64,000 bases of DNA from Viola odorata (lineage: Eukaryota; Streptophyta; Magnoliopsida; Malpighiales; Violaceae): assembly GCA_963691705.1 (NCBI GenBank), contig OY829542.1:21066579-21130578 (forward strand), read 5' to 3'. How positions within the stretch are numbered: the first letter of the stretch is position 1; each line of letters opens with the position of its first letter. The notes under the pieces are model-generated. The model saw only the letters and a program-made list of their open reading frames with translations. It was not told the DNA's origin and did not search any database. The translations under genes were made by a program, and so were the position numbers. Shown in pieces: positions 1 to 10,435 of the stretch.

Positions 1-33
1 GACGTGAAACGGTTAATGTGTGAAAACAGTTCA

Positions 34-234
34 TCACCTCTTCGCACAGGGGGTGTAGGTGTCGCGATCAGCATCGAATGTTTCAGAAAGCTTCCTTTTT
101 GATCTCTTATGACCCTTGCGTCGAGAAAGTCGCCTTTTGAAGCGCGGTGGAGAAGGATCGTCGGAATCCGGAGAAGTAGGAGGAGTTCGTGGAGACTCAC
201 ATTCTACAAAATCCATGGAGTATGAGTCAGCCAT
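34..234 (-). CDS. Antisense ORF A in the Tat-like element, small Arg/Lys-rich protein
   Basis: This 66-residue ORF runs opposite to the LTR. The N-terminal half is acidic and rich in Ser/Pro (SPRTPPTSPDSDDPSPP). The middle is strongly basic (RFKRRLSRRKGHKRSKRK), which resembles a nuclear or nucleolar localisation signal. Two consecutive TGA codons end it. The ATG lies about 70 nt downstream of a TATA-like CTATTTAAGG on the same strand, giving a short leader. I do not recognise the protein. Some Tat elements (Retand) are described with an antisense ORF between pol and the 3' LTR, which fits the position. It could be a chance ORF, but the promoter-like spacing and biased composition argue against that. 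Function unknown. Confidence 0.4.
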   Translation of the reverse strand: MADSYSMDFVECESPRTPPTSPDSDDPSPPRFKRRLSRRKGHKRSKRKLSETFDADRDTYTPCAKR

Positions 235-303
235 GGAATGGCACAGTAATCGTCACAGAAGTGTAAAAGAAGAAAATGAACAGAAAAAAGAGAGGAAAAA
301 ACC

Positions 304-313
304 CCTTAAATAG
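304..313 (-). promoter_or_regulatory. TATA-like box for antisense ORF A
   Basis: CTATTTAAGG on the minus strand, about 70 nt upstream of the ORF A start codon. Start site inferred, not shown. Confidence 0.35.
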
Positions 314-553
314 CTGCAGCAGAAAGGCAATCCCGCATATTCGTAAGAAGAAAAATCATGATTACAGAATCTGACTTTGAGTGATCACGCTTGCTGGAAA
401 TCCGCGCTAATCAAGATGCGCCGAAAAACCACTCAATCAGTTAGCATTGGGAGTGCAGCATGAAGTTAGTACAAGGAGCGGTTAGGGAAAACATTTATTG
501 TCAACCAGCGGATAACGAACACGAATATCGCAAATGGTACGTCGTACAGGAGA

Positions 554-572
554 CTCATTTTTGGTTGGGCTT
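554..572. repeat. 19-nt motif shared by both antisense cassettes (copy 1)
   Basis: CTCATTTTTGGTTGGGCTT on the plus strand, upstream of antisense ORF A. It recurs with one mismatch at 1287-1305, upstream of ORF B. Confidence 0.5.
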
Positions 573-648
573 GCAACCATCCCAACTGGTCTGACTATTC
601 ATACGACATCAGAAGTAGAAGACAACAAAAGAGATAGCAGAAAAGGCG

Positions 649-665
649 TATTTATTTATTTATAG
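649..665 (-). terminator. Polyadenylation-like signal of antisense ORF B
   Basis: Minus-strand AATAAATAAATAAATA begins about 15 nt past the stop of ORF B, giving overlapping AATAAA-like signals. Confidence 0.4.
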
Positions 666-675
666 CCTAAACGAC

Positions 676-1101
676 CTAAGCGCCTAAAAGGAAAAACATA
701 GGGGCGGTTATGATCAGGCAAGCACGGGACCCAGCATCGTCGTCCTCTATCGCAGTAGGAATATCCCTCAGAGCGTCCGCAATGGAAGTTAGTTCAGAGG
801 AAGAAACCCTCACGCCCTTCAAGCAGCACATCAGCAGGTCCTTCCTGTGCTGCAGCATAGCAATGGTCACCTCGATGCGAGAGACCACAGCGGCTAGCTT
901 AGACACATTCTCTATGGGACTAAAGTCCTCTATAGAAGAAGCTCCTTGCTTGGACAGTATAGGGGTCATCATTCCCTGAAACTCCACGACGTCCTCAGAG
1001 GTTTTAGTCAGCATGCTCTCCAGGAAACTGACGTCGGCCTCAGTAAGATTCTTCAGGGTATGAGCTTTGGAGATTAGGAATTTTTTTGTCAAAGCATCCA
1101 T
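676..1101 (-). CDS. Antisense ORF B in the Tat-like element, unknown 141-aa protein
   Basis: A 141-residue ORF with ordinary amino-acid composition begins MDALTKKFLISKAHTLKN. It looks largely helical, with heptad-like hydrophobic spacing at residues 20-50 and 65-95, and has a hydrophobic C-terminal tail. I recognise no domain or catalytic motif. The gene is compact: TATA-like boxes at 1162-1178, an ATG at 1101 after a leader of roughly 30 nt, and AATAAATAAATA only about 15 nt past the stop. This looks like a self-contained transcription unit. It runs antisense to the LTR, as in the antisense ORFs described for Retand-type elements. An unrelated inserted gene is the alternative. Confidence 0.5.
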   Translation of the reverse strand: MDALTKKFLISKAHTLKNLTEADVSFLESMLTKTSEDVVEFQGMMTPILSKQGASSIEDFSPIENVSKLAAVVSRIEVTIAMLQHRKDLLMCCLKGVRVSSSELTSIADALRDIPTAIEDDDAGSRACLIITAPMFFLLGA

Positions 1102-1161
1102 GACGAAGATGAAAAAGAAATGAAGAAAAGATGTGAAATTTCAGCGCGAAAGAAGAATCAA

Positions 1162-1178
1162 TTTATAGGCCTTATAAA
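1162..1178 (-). promoter_or_regulatory. TATA boxes for antisense ORF B
   Basis: Minus-strand TTTTATAAGGCCTATAAA holds two TATA-like boxes 60-75 nt upstream of the ORF B start codon. Confidence 0.45.
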
Positions 1179-1286
1179 AGGACGATGTAGAAAGACGTGA
1201 CCTTCGATATTCGAGCCTTCGTCCTCGCGAAAACTGCAAACAGGCAAGACCGAAAATGAAGCAGCAACCCTTAGTAAACACCCGGG

Positions 1287-1305
1287 CTCATTTTCGGTTG
1301 GGCTT
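1287..1305. repeat. 19-nt motif shared by both antisense cassettes (copy 2)
   Basis: CTCATTTTCGGTTGGGCTT, one mismatch to 554-572. It lies about 190 nt upstream of ORF B on the antisense strand. Confidence 0.5.
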
Positions 1306-1455
1306 ATGATAACTATTGACATGACTCTAGGGGCATTTTCGTCCTTATACCCAGCGTCAAGGCCGGAGTACTGTAGCTTCCCTTGAGCGCCCGACACTGT
1401 AGCTACCCCTCACCTAACTAAGAGCTCTAGGATGGTCGACATCAGCGAGGGGGGG

Positions 1456-1787
1456 TTCTTACACGATATCCACGGTGTTATGCCATCCCAGACCTTGCAT
1501 GATGTCACTCGAAGGACTCAGGCGTTATCTTCCCTAGATAATGCATGTCCCCTATAGGTAACGCCCCTACTCTGCCTATAAATACCCCACCATTAAAGAC
1601 AAAAGGTAAGCCTAAGATTGCTGGAAAAAACTTGGCTATTTTCACCACCCTCACTGACTTAAGCATCGGAGTATCTACGCTGGAGCCCCCCTCCGGCGCT
1701 TTACAGGTACATCGGACGGCGGTGAATAGTAACTTCAAGGAGCCATTTTCCCCTTCTGCCCTCCAACAAGAACCCAGAATCTTATCA
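1456..1787 (+). repeat. LTR (start uncertain) of the Tat-like element
   Basis: TATA box near 1578, R/U5-like GC-rich sequence 1640-1740, terminal CA at 1786-1787. Possible 5-bp target duplication ACATC at 1788-1792; the matching left copy is outside the window. Confidence 0.5.
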
Positions 1788-1792
1788 ACATC

Positions 1793-2290
1793 CGTCTCTT
1801 CTCTTAATCAGCTGCAGCTGCTCTTCTTGAAGACGTCATAATCCCCACAACGCCACTTACCTATCTTGACGGCTTCCCAAAATTAGGCCCCGCCAAGACC
1901 ATTATAGGAATCCCTCGTACCGATTCCGGAAAGAGCATCTCCGCGAAGGAGCGTAAAGCTGGCAGAGTCCTGAGCATTATCTTTGAGCAAGAAGATGGAC
2001 AACATGGTGGAAATTATAGCGTGTATCAAGGATGACATCTCACACCCTATAATTTAGTGTGTATCAGTAAGCTGCTGAAATGAACATCAGGAAAGCTTAT
2101 GGGTATCAGCCATGATGGTTTAGTTTTTGTGTTAGATGATAGAGAGACAATGCAAAGTGCATCCAATTTCTTGAATGTGTGAAAAAATCGTGTCTGTATA
2201 TTCATATTTGTCTATTAAATTGTAAATATCCCCATTCATTCTCATCATAGATTCCTTTGATGGAGTGAGTGGCACAAAGACTCATACATG
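1793..2290 (+). pseudogene. bL25-like gene fragment A (exon 1 joined to intron sequence)
   Basis: The first 240 bases match exon 1 of the bL25 gene at 19468-19887 (the ALLEDAIIPTT region onward), then pass abruptly into sequence matching its last intron (around 18240-18450, reverse complement). The 5' end is cut by the Tat-like LTR. Exon 2 and most of exon 1's 3' part are missing. The copy ends at an inverted junction with fragment B near 2295-2305. It cannot encode the protein. Confidence 0.75.
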
Positions 2291-2304
2291 CTTCGTAACT
2301 TTTG

Positions 2305-3349
2305 TTGCCACCATGCTGTCCATCTTCTTGCTCAATGATAATGCTCGGGACTCGGCCAACTTTACGCTCATTCGCGGAGATGTTTTTCCCGGAATCGGTA
2401 TGAGGGATTGCTAGAATGGTCTCGCAGGGCCTGATTTTGGGAAGCTTTCAATATAGGTAAGTGGCGTTGTGGTGATTATGGTGTCTTGGAGGAGAGCAGC
2501 TGCAGTAGATTGAGAGAAGAGACAGATGGGAATTAGGGATTTAGAGGAGGTTAAGCGACTTAGAGCGATCATAGTGGTTGCGCCGATGGTGGTAGCGGCG
2601 TGCGTGAGGATGGGCGTTGGGGTGGTAGTGGCTGCGGGAATATGAGAAGAACAGAGAACATACTAGGGTTGTAAATGGGAGGATACTAAAGGTTCCAAGA
2701 AGATAGGCACAACTATATAACCATAAACGATAAGCCAATTCAATAATGGGGCGAGCAAGGTTGATCGATCAACTAAATCAATACCTATATCAATGCTGTA
2801 ATCATTTAAGCATACACACCAAAGTTATTAACCATGAATCAGATCCAGAATTTCAATTGCGAAACTATTATCCATGCACCATTGTTACCAACAAGCCTTA
2901 AAATTAACTGGCTATTGTTAGTGGTATTATCTGATGGAGAAGTAGCAATATGTATCATTCATATTTAAAGCTACTAGGAGTTTAGGATGTAGTTCGATTT
3001 GTACAATCTCATCTCTCCTTCCCCTAATATAGAAGTTCAAGCTTTTGTACAAAGTCTCTTCATTTATTTTTAAATACCATTGCCATAGAGACTACCAATA
3101 CAGTGATACACAACAGATGCAAAGTATGTGATGTTACAATAGTGTACCCACGTTTATACAATTTGTATTATACAAATGGAATTTTACTTCTTTATATCCT
3201 TGCTATATTGCATAACCGAATTCCAATGCCAAATAAATCAATACAAACTATTCCTAAGCATATCATTCTTTATGGACACTAGGAGGCAATGGAGTAACAT
3301 GGTTATCCCAAAGACTGAAGAGCGAAATAGAGAGTTTGTCAATGTCAAA
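2305..3349 (-). pseudogene. bL25-like gene fragment B (inverted and rearranged)
   Basis: 2305-2600 is the reverse complement of bL25 exon 1, with leader sequence to about 2690. 2731-3349 matches the intron segment 18452-18980. In the intact gene the intron segment lies on the other side of exon 1, so the order is swapped. Together with fragment A it forms an inverted repeat of exon 1. No intact reading frame. Confidence 0.7.
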
Positions 3350-3717
3350 GCCGGCCGGCCAACACCAACACAAATCCTCACCATCGCCGGCCGACACCAA
3401 CACAAAATCCTTACCCTCTCCATCCATCACCACACCCGACCTTCATCAACGTCACCACTCCCACACCACTGCCGACCATCCATTCCTGATCTCTCACTCT
3501 CGGCTCAATCATCAACCCATACCACATCACCACCATTATCAACCCACGCCACATTTGCCTCATCGCCGACAGACCCTCTCCTCCCTCAATCACCGCCGAC
3601 ACCACCAACAAATGGGCTTCCTCAATGTGGTTGGAAGGCCCGCTGGAAATAATTGGGCTCATGAGCCGATGATAGCCTTATCATGAAACTCCGGTGTTTA
3701 AACTTCAACGTCTGACG
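3350..3717. other. C-rich, G-poor insert between bL25 fragments
   Basis: The plus strand is strongly C-rich with many CAC, CAT and CCA triplets and starts with repeats of GCCGGCCGGCCAACACCAAC type. ORFs occur in several frames on both strands, as expected for skewed low-complexity DNA. No protein family is recognised. It interrupts the bL25-derived sequence and may be the core of a mobile element or a captured fragment. Confidence 0.4.
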
Positions 3718-4893
3718 ACAATCAAACATCCTCCCGTTTACAACCCTAGTTTGTTCTCTCTTCTCATATTCCCGCAGCCAATACCACCCCAACGCCTATC
3801 CTCACGCACGCCGCTACCACCACCAGCGCAACCACTATGATCGCTCTGCGTCGCTTAACCTCCTCTAAATCCCTAATTCACATGTCTCTTCTCTCAATCC
3901 GCTGTAGCTGCTCTCCTCGAAGACACCATAATCCCCACAACGCCATTTACTTATATTGAAGGCTTCCCAAAACCAGGCCCTGCGGAGAGCATTCTAGCAA
4001 TCCCTCGTACCGATTCCGTGAAGAGCATCTCCGCGAAGGATCGTAAAGCTGACCGAGTCCCGAGCATTATCTTTGAGCAAGAAGATGGACAATATGGTGG
4101 CAATTATGGTGTACCGGGGATGACATCTCACACCCTATAATGTAGTGTGCATCAGCAAGCTGTTGAAATGAACATCACGAAAGCTTATGGGTATTAGCTA
4201 TGATGGTTTAGTTTTTGTGTTAGATGATAGATAGGCAATGCAAAGTGCATCCAATTTCTTGGATGGGTGAAAAATTCGTGTCTGTATATTCATATCTGTC
4301 TATTAATTTGTAAATAGCCCCATTCATTCTCATTATAGATTCCTTTGATGGAGTGAGTGGCACAAAGAATCTTACATGCTTCGTAACTTTTGTTTAGAAG
4401 CATAGCCATTTTAAGTTATTTTTTTAATGTTATCCTTGCGAATTTGAATTGGATTATATTTCTTTTGATTTCAATGATTTCTGGTGAACTAATATGCTTA
4501 AATCCGCTGTCACTTTATAAACTTGGCAGGTGCTTCTTTGAACACTATTAAGAGGACTGTTAAGTTCCTCTGCCCTGCCGATATAATCCCCCCTATATTG
4601 ATGTGGATCTGAGTGAACTGGATGTGGGTCAAAAGTTGATAACGGGAGATCTCAAGGTGCATCCGGCTTTAAAGCTCCTTCAATCTGAAGAGCAGGCTAT
4701 TTGTAAGATAATGAGAGGAAGGGTTTCTGAGCAAAAGAAGTCTAAATAAGCAGCAAGCAGTAGTTTCTCTTTCTACCTTATTTATCTTCATTGCCGCCAA
4801 TCGCAGGGAAGTAGCCATGAGTAGGTTCGGGAGTGCCTTTCTCCTTGCGTTGTCCTCGTGATACTTGTGCCTAAAAAGGATGAGACTTCCCAC
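3718..4893 (+). pseudogene. bL25-like gene fragment C (leader, exon 1 part, last exon)
   Basis: This is the most complete of the three broken copies. It has leader sequence, the ATG region near 3837, exon 1 to about 4110, a jump into the last intron, and the last exon at about 4536-4749 ending at the same stop codon as the intact gene. It lacks the 3' part of exon 1 and all of exon 2. In the last exon a C-run near 4589 has six C where the intact gene has seven, which shifts the frame. A nonfunctional duplicate. Confidence 0.8.
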
Positions 4894-5716
4894 AAAAACA
4901 ATAAACCTTTTTAGTTAATAAATAAAGATAAAAATAAAACATCATACCCTATCTCTTCCATTTTCACTTTTACCCCAAAAAAATACAATTTCACTCGTCC
5001 ATAATCGAACGTCCTCGCCACTTCTTTTTATCCCCGCGCATCCTCACCACTTCTTTTTATCCCCGTGCGTCCTCACCTCATCTGTCATTTTGATGAGTGA
5101 TATTTTATTTTTTTTCATATTATATATTCACTAATTTCATTAAATTAATTGAGTATTTTTTTAACTAGTGGATAATCACTGACCGCGAATAGTTCGTGAG
5201 GAGGTTGTGGATTTTAGATAGCGTAAATTTCGCGGTTGCGGGGAGGTTGTAGTTTTGAGAGAATTATGTGATTAGGTTGTGATTTGGATGATTTTCGCAG
5301 TTAACTGCACCGTTCCCATCCCCAAACTATAGGCAAGGAGAAAAATAATTTTTTTTATTGATTCGGGTCCCTAAATTATATTTTCGTAGCAAAAAGGGCC
5401 CCATTAGATTTTCTATCCAAAACCCTGAGATATTTATTTTGACCTTATTTTTTTAGTCTATTTGTTTTAGAAAAAATAGGAAAATTTGGAATTTTTTATA
5501 TAAAAAAACTAATTTCAAAATAATTTTATTTTCTTTATTCAAGGAACATATTTTTGTTGTTTAAAAAAAAAAGCATAATCAAAAGAAATAAATCTTAATT
5601 AAACTACTTCATTTCCTTTAAAAAATATGTTTTCTAAATTCTAGGTTTGCACACTCCTTTATCTAGAAAAAAAGGGAAAAAAATAACCTGTAAGACTGAA
5701 ACCTACCAACAGAGGC
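4894..5716. other. AT-rich intergenic stretch
   Basis: No coding signal, RNA gene or clear element ends seen. It has long A and T runs and a few short direct repeats (for example CACTTCTTTTTATCCCCG twice near 5020-5070). Confidence 0.4.
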
Positions 5717-5724
5717 ATATATCA

Positions 5725-6164
5725 TAGGGGTGGCAATATGGACAACTGTCCATATGCCCGACCCGTCCGTCCATGTATCATTTAATAAACGGGTTGGGTT
5801 AGACCCGTGCAGCTACATATACGGACGGACGGGACAAACCCAACGGATTCTCGTCCGTCGGTTTATTATTTAATTCTTTTTAAAAAATTAATTTCTCAAA
5901 AAAAATTATTTTTCAAAAAAATGACTCTTATTTTTCGAAAATAATAATTTTTCAAAAAACATTATTTTTCAAAAAAAATTATTTAAAAAAATTTTCAATT
6001 CCCAGAAAAAAATTATTATTGGACGGCAACCCGTCCCGTCCGTTCAAATTTAGATGGAGGGGTCTTATCTATCCGTTTATTAAATAGACTTGGACAAATC
6101 TGTCCAGTTTATTTATTGGACAAATAGGATTGGTGCGTCCGTCCGTCCCATATTGCCACCCCTA
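5725..6164. mobile_element. hAT-type MITE (TAGGGGTGGCAAT family), older copy
   Basis: The ends are inverted: TAGGGGTGGCAATATGGAC on the left and its near complement ending GCCACCCCTA on the right. GTCCGTCCGTCC motifs lie inside both arms and the core is AT-rich. The flank ATATATCA on the left is only loosely matched on the right, so the target duplication has decayed. It is the same family as 30780-31222, where the 8-bp duplication is exact. Confidence 0.7.
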
Positions 6165-8418
6165 AATTATATCACAAAGACGAGCAAAACTACATAAGCT
6201 TAGCAGTTAGAGATACAGATGGTGCAAGTAACATAAAACTTGCCTGCAGAAACACTCTCCTCCTCCATATCCTCTCCTCATCTCCATACTCTCCCTTTCT
6301 CTCTCTGCTCCATCAGATCTTTCTCTCACCAAAACTTTCGCTTCCACTTTTGCCGCTTTCTACCGCCGAGAAACAAGATACCTTATCTTTAGCTGCTGTT
6401 GGCCGCCCATGGTCCAAACTAGGTCTTGCAAATCACTTCTCTAATTAGGTTCGTCAATGTTATCCACCTTTTTGCTTCGCATTTCTAGTTTAATTCCTTG
6501 CAAATACTTTTGTTTGTTATTTTTCCCTTTTTTCCATTTCTTTTTTAGGATGCAAGAGAAAATGATAATGTGAATTTGAATGCTTTCATGTTTTGCTATT
6601 TTGCATGATAAGTTCAGTTCGGAGGGGGAGACGATGCACAACATTTTGAATTCTGTTTTCACTTCTTCGTTGTATGCTTTTATGTTCTTATCCTTTGTGG
6701 GTATGATTCAGTTTTGTAATTTGAACCAACTCTTAACGATTACTTTGTTTAATGCATATTTGCCACCTTTGAGAGATTCGCCGAATTGCTGCCTGTTTTC
6801 AATTGAACCTGTTAGATTGCAAGGTCATTTTTGAGTTTGTGACTAAGATTTTCTGCTGTTTTGCAGTGTGGAGGGAGTTACGGGTGAAAATTTGAAATGC
6901 ATGCAAGTGTAGTAAAGGGTAGAAGTCTGAGATGGGGTTCAGTTTTCCAGCCATCAAAACACTTGATTAGGTCAAATTTCTGGGAGAAGGCTTCGTATCA
7001 CTCTTTTAGCCGTGCTGCTTTAGTGCGGGATTGCTCTTCACATGCTACTTCTCTCAAAAGACATTCCTCAAATCCTCTTTCTTTTAGGGAGATTACGTTG
7101 GAGAGTAGGCTTACAGCTTTGCATGAGAGATCGTATGCACATTGGAAGAAAAATTATGTTCGTGCCTATAGTTCAGGAGCTGATGGAAGGAATACTAGTG
7201 AGGATAAGCATTCAACTGTGAAAGAAGGGTTGACACTGGTAATGGAAAGAGACGGCAGGAAATAGTTAGAGAAGATTCAAGGGATTGTGATGTACATGCT
7301 CGACTGGCAGAACAGGACCAAAAGGAATGGCTGAGCAATGAGAGACTTTCCATAGAATATAAAAAGAAGGAATCTCCTTTTCTAACTAGACATGAAAAGT
7401 TTAAAAATGAGTTTTTTTGCAGAGGGTTGTTCCATGGGAGAAAATACACGTCTCTTTGGAAAATTTTCCATACTATATCAAGTAATTACTGGCCTTTGTT
7501 GTTTGTTAATATTTCCCATTGTATATCTTTATTGTTAGGTTTTGCTATTAGTAACGCATGATTCATAATGCATCTTGGTAAAAAAAGAAAATTAAATCAT
7601 GCTTGTTGTTCTCTTCTAGTGAGCACTCCAAAAATATTTTGATGGAATGCGTTGCTTCACATTTGAAAAATAAGAAAGTTACTGCTTCCTATGGGGCTCG
7701 TTTGGCATCATCAAGTGGGAGGATTCTGCTTCAGAGTGTTCCAGGTTGATCACAGGACTCTGTTTTTAGAATGTTTCTTGCATCATTTCAACTTTTTACT
7801 ATAAAATGATTTGTTCTAAGTTCTTAATTACAACATAAAATGAGCCTCTATTCGTTATTTGTCATAATGACCTTCAGGTACAGAGCTTTATCGTGAGAGA
7901 ATAGTTAGAGCACTTGCGTGAGATTTACAAGTTCCCCTTCTCATTCTAGATAGCAGAGTCCTTGCTCCTTATGTAAGATATTATTGCATACTTAGTATTT
8001 CCTTCTACAGACAAATTCAGTCATTGGTGATCTTTCCATTTTCTCTTTGGACCAGGATTTAGGTGATGATTGTACCTCAGAAAGTGAATCAGAAGATGGC
8101 ATAGAATCTGGGGAGGAGTGTACTTCGGAGTTGGAGGTTGAAGATGAGAATGATGCAACTAATGAAGAAGAATGCAAGATCAGACTGTAGTGATGATGAT
8201 CAAGCTGATGCGGCAGCAACTGCAGAAGCAACCATAAAGAATCTCATGCCTTATGACCTTGAAGAGTTTGAGAAGGTACATTTCCTAACAATATTAGGTA
8301 TATTTGTAAGAACACGTGTAGAATGTGTGGTTTTCCTCAGACTTAATGTTGATGAAAAAAAGTTAAAAATATTGATCCCGTAAGTCTCCTACTTTTCAAG
8401 ATCAACTTACTTACCAAC

Positions 8419-8622
8419 TTGTGGTTGGTGTGAGTGGTTTGACACTCTTACCCTGTAAGCAAGAGGTCACTAGTTTGATCTTTGTAAATGGAGGAATTAC
8501 CATCTGAGAGCACTTTAGTAATTAGTGGGCCGACCCGGTGTGAACAAGATTGGTCCTAGCCCAGTGGGCTTAAGGGATACATGTGGTTCTAGCCTAAAAA
8601 AGATCCATTTATTATTTCTTTT
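8419..8622 (+). mobile_element. tRNA-derived SINE (Au-SINE-like) in an AAA pseudogene intron
   Basis: The 5' part resembles a tRNA promoter: an A-box-like GTGGTTGGTGTGAGTGGTT, then TGTAAGCAAGAGGTCAC, then a B-box-like TAGTTTGATCTTTG. The body carries GTGGGCCGACCCGGTGTGAA and GGATACATGTGGTTCTAGCC, which I associate with Au-type plant SINEs. It ends in a T-rich tail. Target duplications were not clear. Confidence 0.65.
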
Positions 8623-9754
8623 AAGGGATTGAGACTTCGGATTGTACAGCTTATAGTAAACTCTAATCTATGATATATATTTCTGTCTTATGAGGAAAAC
8701 CAATTCATCAAATTGACACCTCTGCTTCTTGTATTACCTTTGAATTAGAGTCTCTGGAGAAGCTGACAGTTCATCTGAGACCCAAAGTCCGAGGTTGCTG
8801 AAACTTCTGATACTTCCAAACCACCACTCAGAAAAGGTAACATCTCCTCACTAATCTGAAAGAAAGAAAGAAAAAAATGGTGCCAACCTTTTTCCTTTGC
8901 CCTGTTAGGACTTTGTTTCTTTGCTACATGTTTGTTCCCTGATAGTTAAGGTAAGGTTTTACGGATTTCTCATTGTTTTTTAAACATTAATATGGAAGTG
9001 TATTTTTCTAGCAATGTTGGTTTCCATCCTTTTAGTTTGGGAAAGTATTACATTTTGGGTTTATTAAGGTAAATTAGCATACTTCTCTCAGGTTTTGGTG
9101 GAACAGCTTTTTGGCAGTGAAAGTCTGTTTAATGTCTTCCACAGGCTACTTTATTCGTTGGGATGATGGTTTAGTTTCAGGGATTAGGATGTTTGATTTG
9201 AGTAATAAAAATATTTGCATTCCTGTAACTGTTGGTTTGCATTGGCATCAGTTTTATAGATGTTTTACTTATATGAAGGATTATAAGAAAACTAGCTTGT
9301 ACACATGTTGTTCTTGTTTTATTCATTCGTCCAGTTATATTTCTTTTGTTAACCAAAAATAAAAATAAAAAATCCAAGTACTTTCTTTACTGTTTGTCAA
9401 CAGGAGATCGAGTGAAGTACATTGGGCCTTCTGTACACGTTAAGGCTGATGACAGGTATTTTTGCTCCATTTCATGTGCATATGACTTAATGGCGTGATA
9501 AGAATTTGTCAAGATGGTCTTTCTAGGTTAGTTAGCAAGATCCATTGCCATGCTGATCAAGCAAGGTTACAAAATATTTTTGTAAGATTATGGGCTCTTA
9601 TAAGTTGCAAAACTTCTTATAATGTTTTAGCAGGAACAACTTTCACTGCCTGCACAAAATTCACAGCAAAATGTTGAACACTATTTAAAACTCAAAATGA
9701 CTGTACTACGAATGGATTTAGGATGCAGTTGTTTAACACGATATTAAGTACCTA

Positions 9755-10435
9755 GAGATGACTATATGCATGTGGAATGATATAACAATGTAAAAGCAAT
9801 TGTATATTAAATATATCTCCATGACTTTAGTTTCTTCTCATTTCTCGGCCTTCCTATTGGTTTGGTTATTTGCTGACTCCATGCACATGCATACCTGTTC
9901 TCTAGTTGGCCACTATCTCTGTAATCTTCTGAGTAGCTCCTTTGGTTTGTGTCAGGCTTTGCTAAATCTACTACAGATCTCAAGTACTCGAGTCTCTACT
10001 TTTATTCTGTTGAATGCTTGCACTGATTGCTTTTACTCTTCTTGACATTCTCTTGATTAGTTTTAGTTTTGTAGTGTTCAACAGGGGAAAATAAGTACCC
10101 AGTTATAACTATATGCATATTGCATATGGAGTGATATGAAAATGTTTAAGCACTTGTATATTGTTTAAAGTTTCCATGATTATAATTTCCGCTCTTCATT
10201 TCTCAGCCCTTGGATTGCGTTGGTTATGTGCTGACTCATACCCATGCTTGTTTGTAGTCAGCCATTGCGTGTATATAATCAAATGTGTGATCCTTGAATA
10301 CGTGGCATCCATTGTAGTATCTACTACAGTTCAAGAGTACTTGAATCTCGTATCTTTTTTATGTTTTATGTGCATGCTGATTGCTTTTACTCTTTGAAAA
10401 TTTTCTAATTGTTTTTGTAGTGTATGTTGTTTTTC
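9755..10435 (+). repeat. Old tandem duplication (about 0.34 kb unit) inside an AAA intron
   Basis: Two diverged units start near 9760 and 10105. Shared blocks appear in the same order: ACTATATGCAT, CATTTCTC(A/G)GCC, GCTGACTC, TCTACTACAG, TGATTGCTTTTACTCTT, TTTTGTAGTGT. No coding content. It contributes to the 2.2 kb length of the intron. Confidence 0.55.

Larger units (their letters stand above)
1..1787 (+). mobile_element. 3' part of a Tat-lineage (Ogre/Retand-like) Ty3/gypsy retrotransposon
   Basis: The right part (about 1456-1787) reads as a plus-strand LTR. It has a TATA box (TATAAATACC, near 1578), then a GC-rich U5-like stretch with the phrases CACTGACTTAAGCATCGGAG and ACAGGTACATCGGACGGCGG, which I recognise from plant Tat-type LTRs. 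It ends ...TTATCA at 1787, and the next bases ACATC match the sequence at the same point of the bL25 gene, consistent with insertion into a bL25 copy. A G-run (1446-1455) could be the polypurine tract, but no TG start follows directly, so the LTR start is uncertain. The internal part holds two minus-strand ORFs and no recognisable pol. The 5' end lies outside the window. The region could instead be one very long LTR. Confidence 0.6.

Noticed and set aside
1158..1397. 79-aa minus-strand ORF
   Set aside because: It overlaps the promoter region of antisense ORF B and has no recognisable features.
1..1500. Integrated small DNA virus with several promoter-ORF-polyA units
   Set aside because: No replication protein, no origin stem-loop nonanucleotide and no recognised viral protein; the adjacent Tat-type LTR and the antisense ORFs known for such elements explain the region better.
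3176..3686. ORFs of 158 and 116 aa
   Set aside because: They lie in decayed bL25 intron sequence and a C-rich block; His/Pro/Thr-rich translations come from base skew.
8421..8484. Functional tRNA gene
   Set aside because: The tRNA-like boxes are degenerate and followed by a SINE body; no cloverleaf with a proper acceptor stem.
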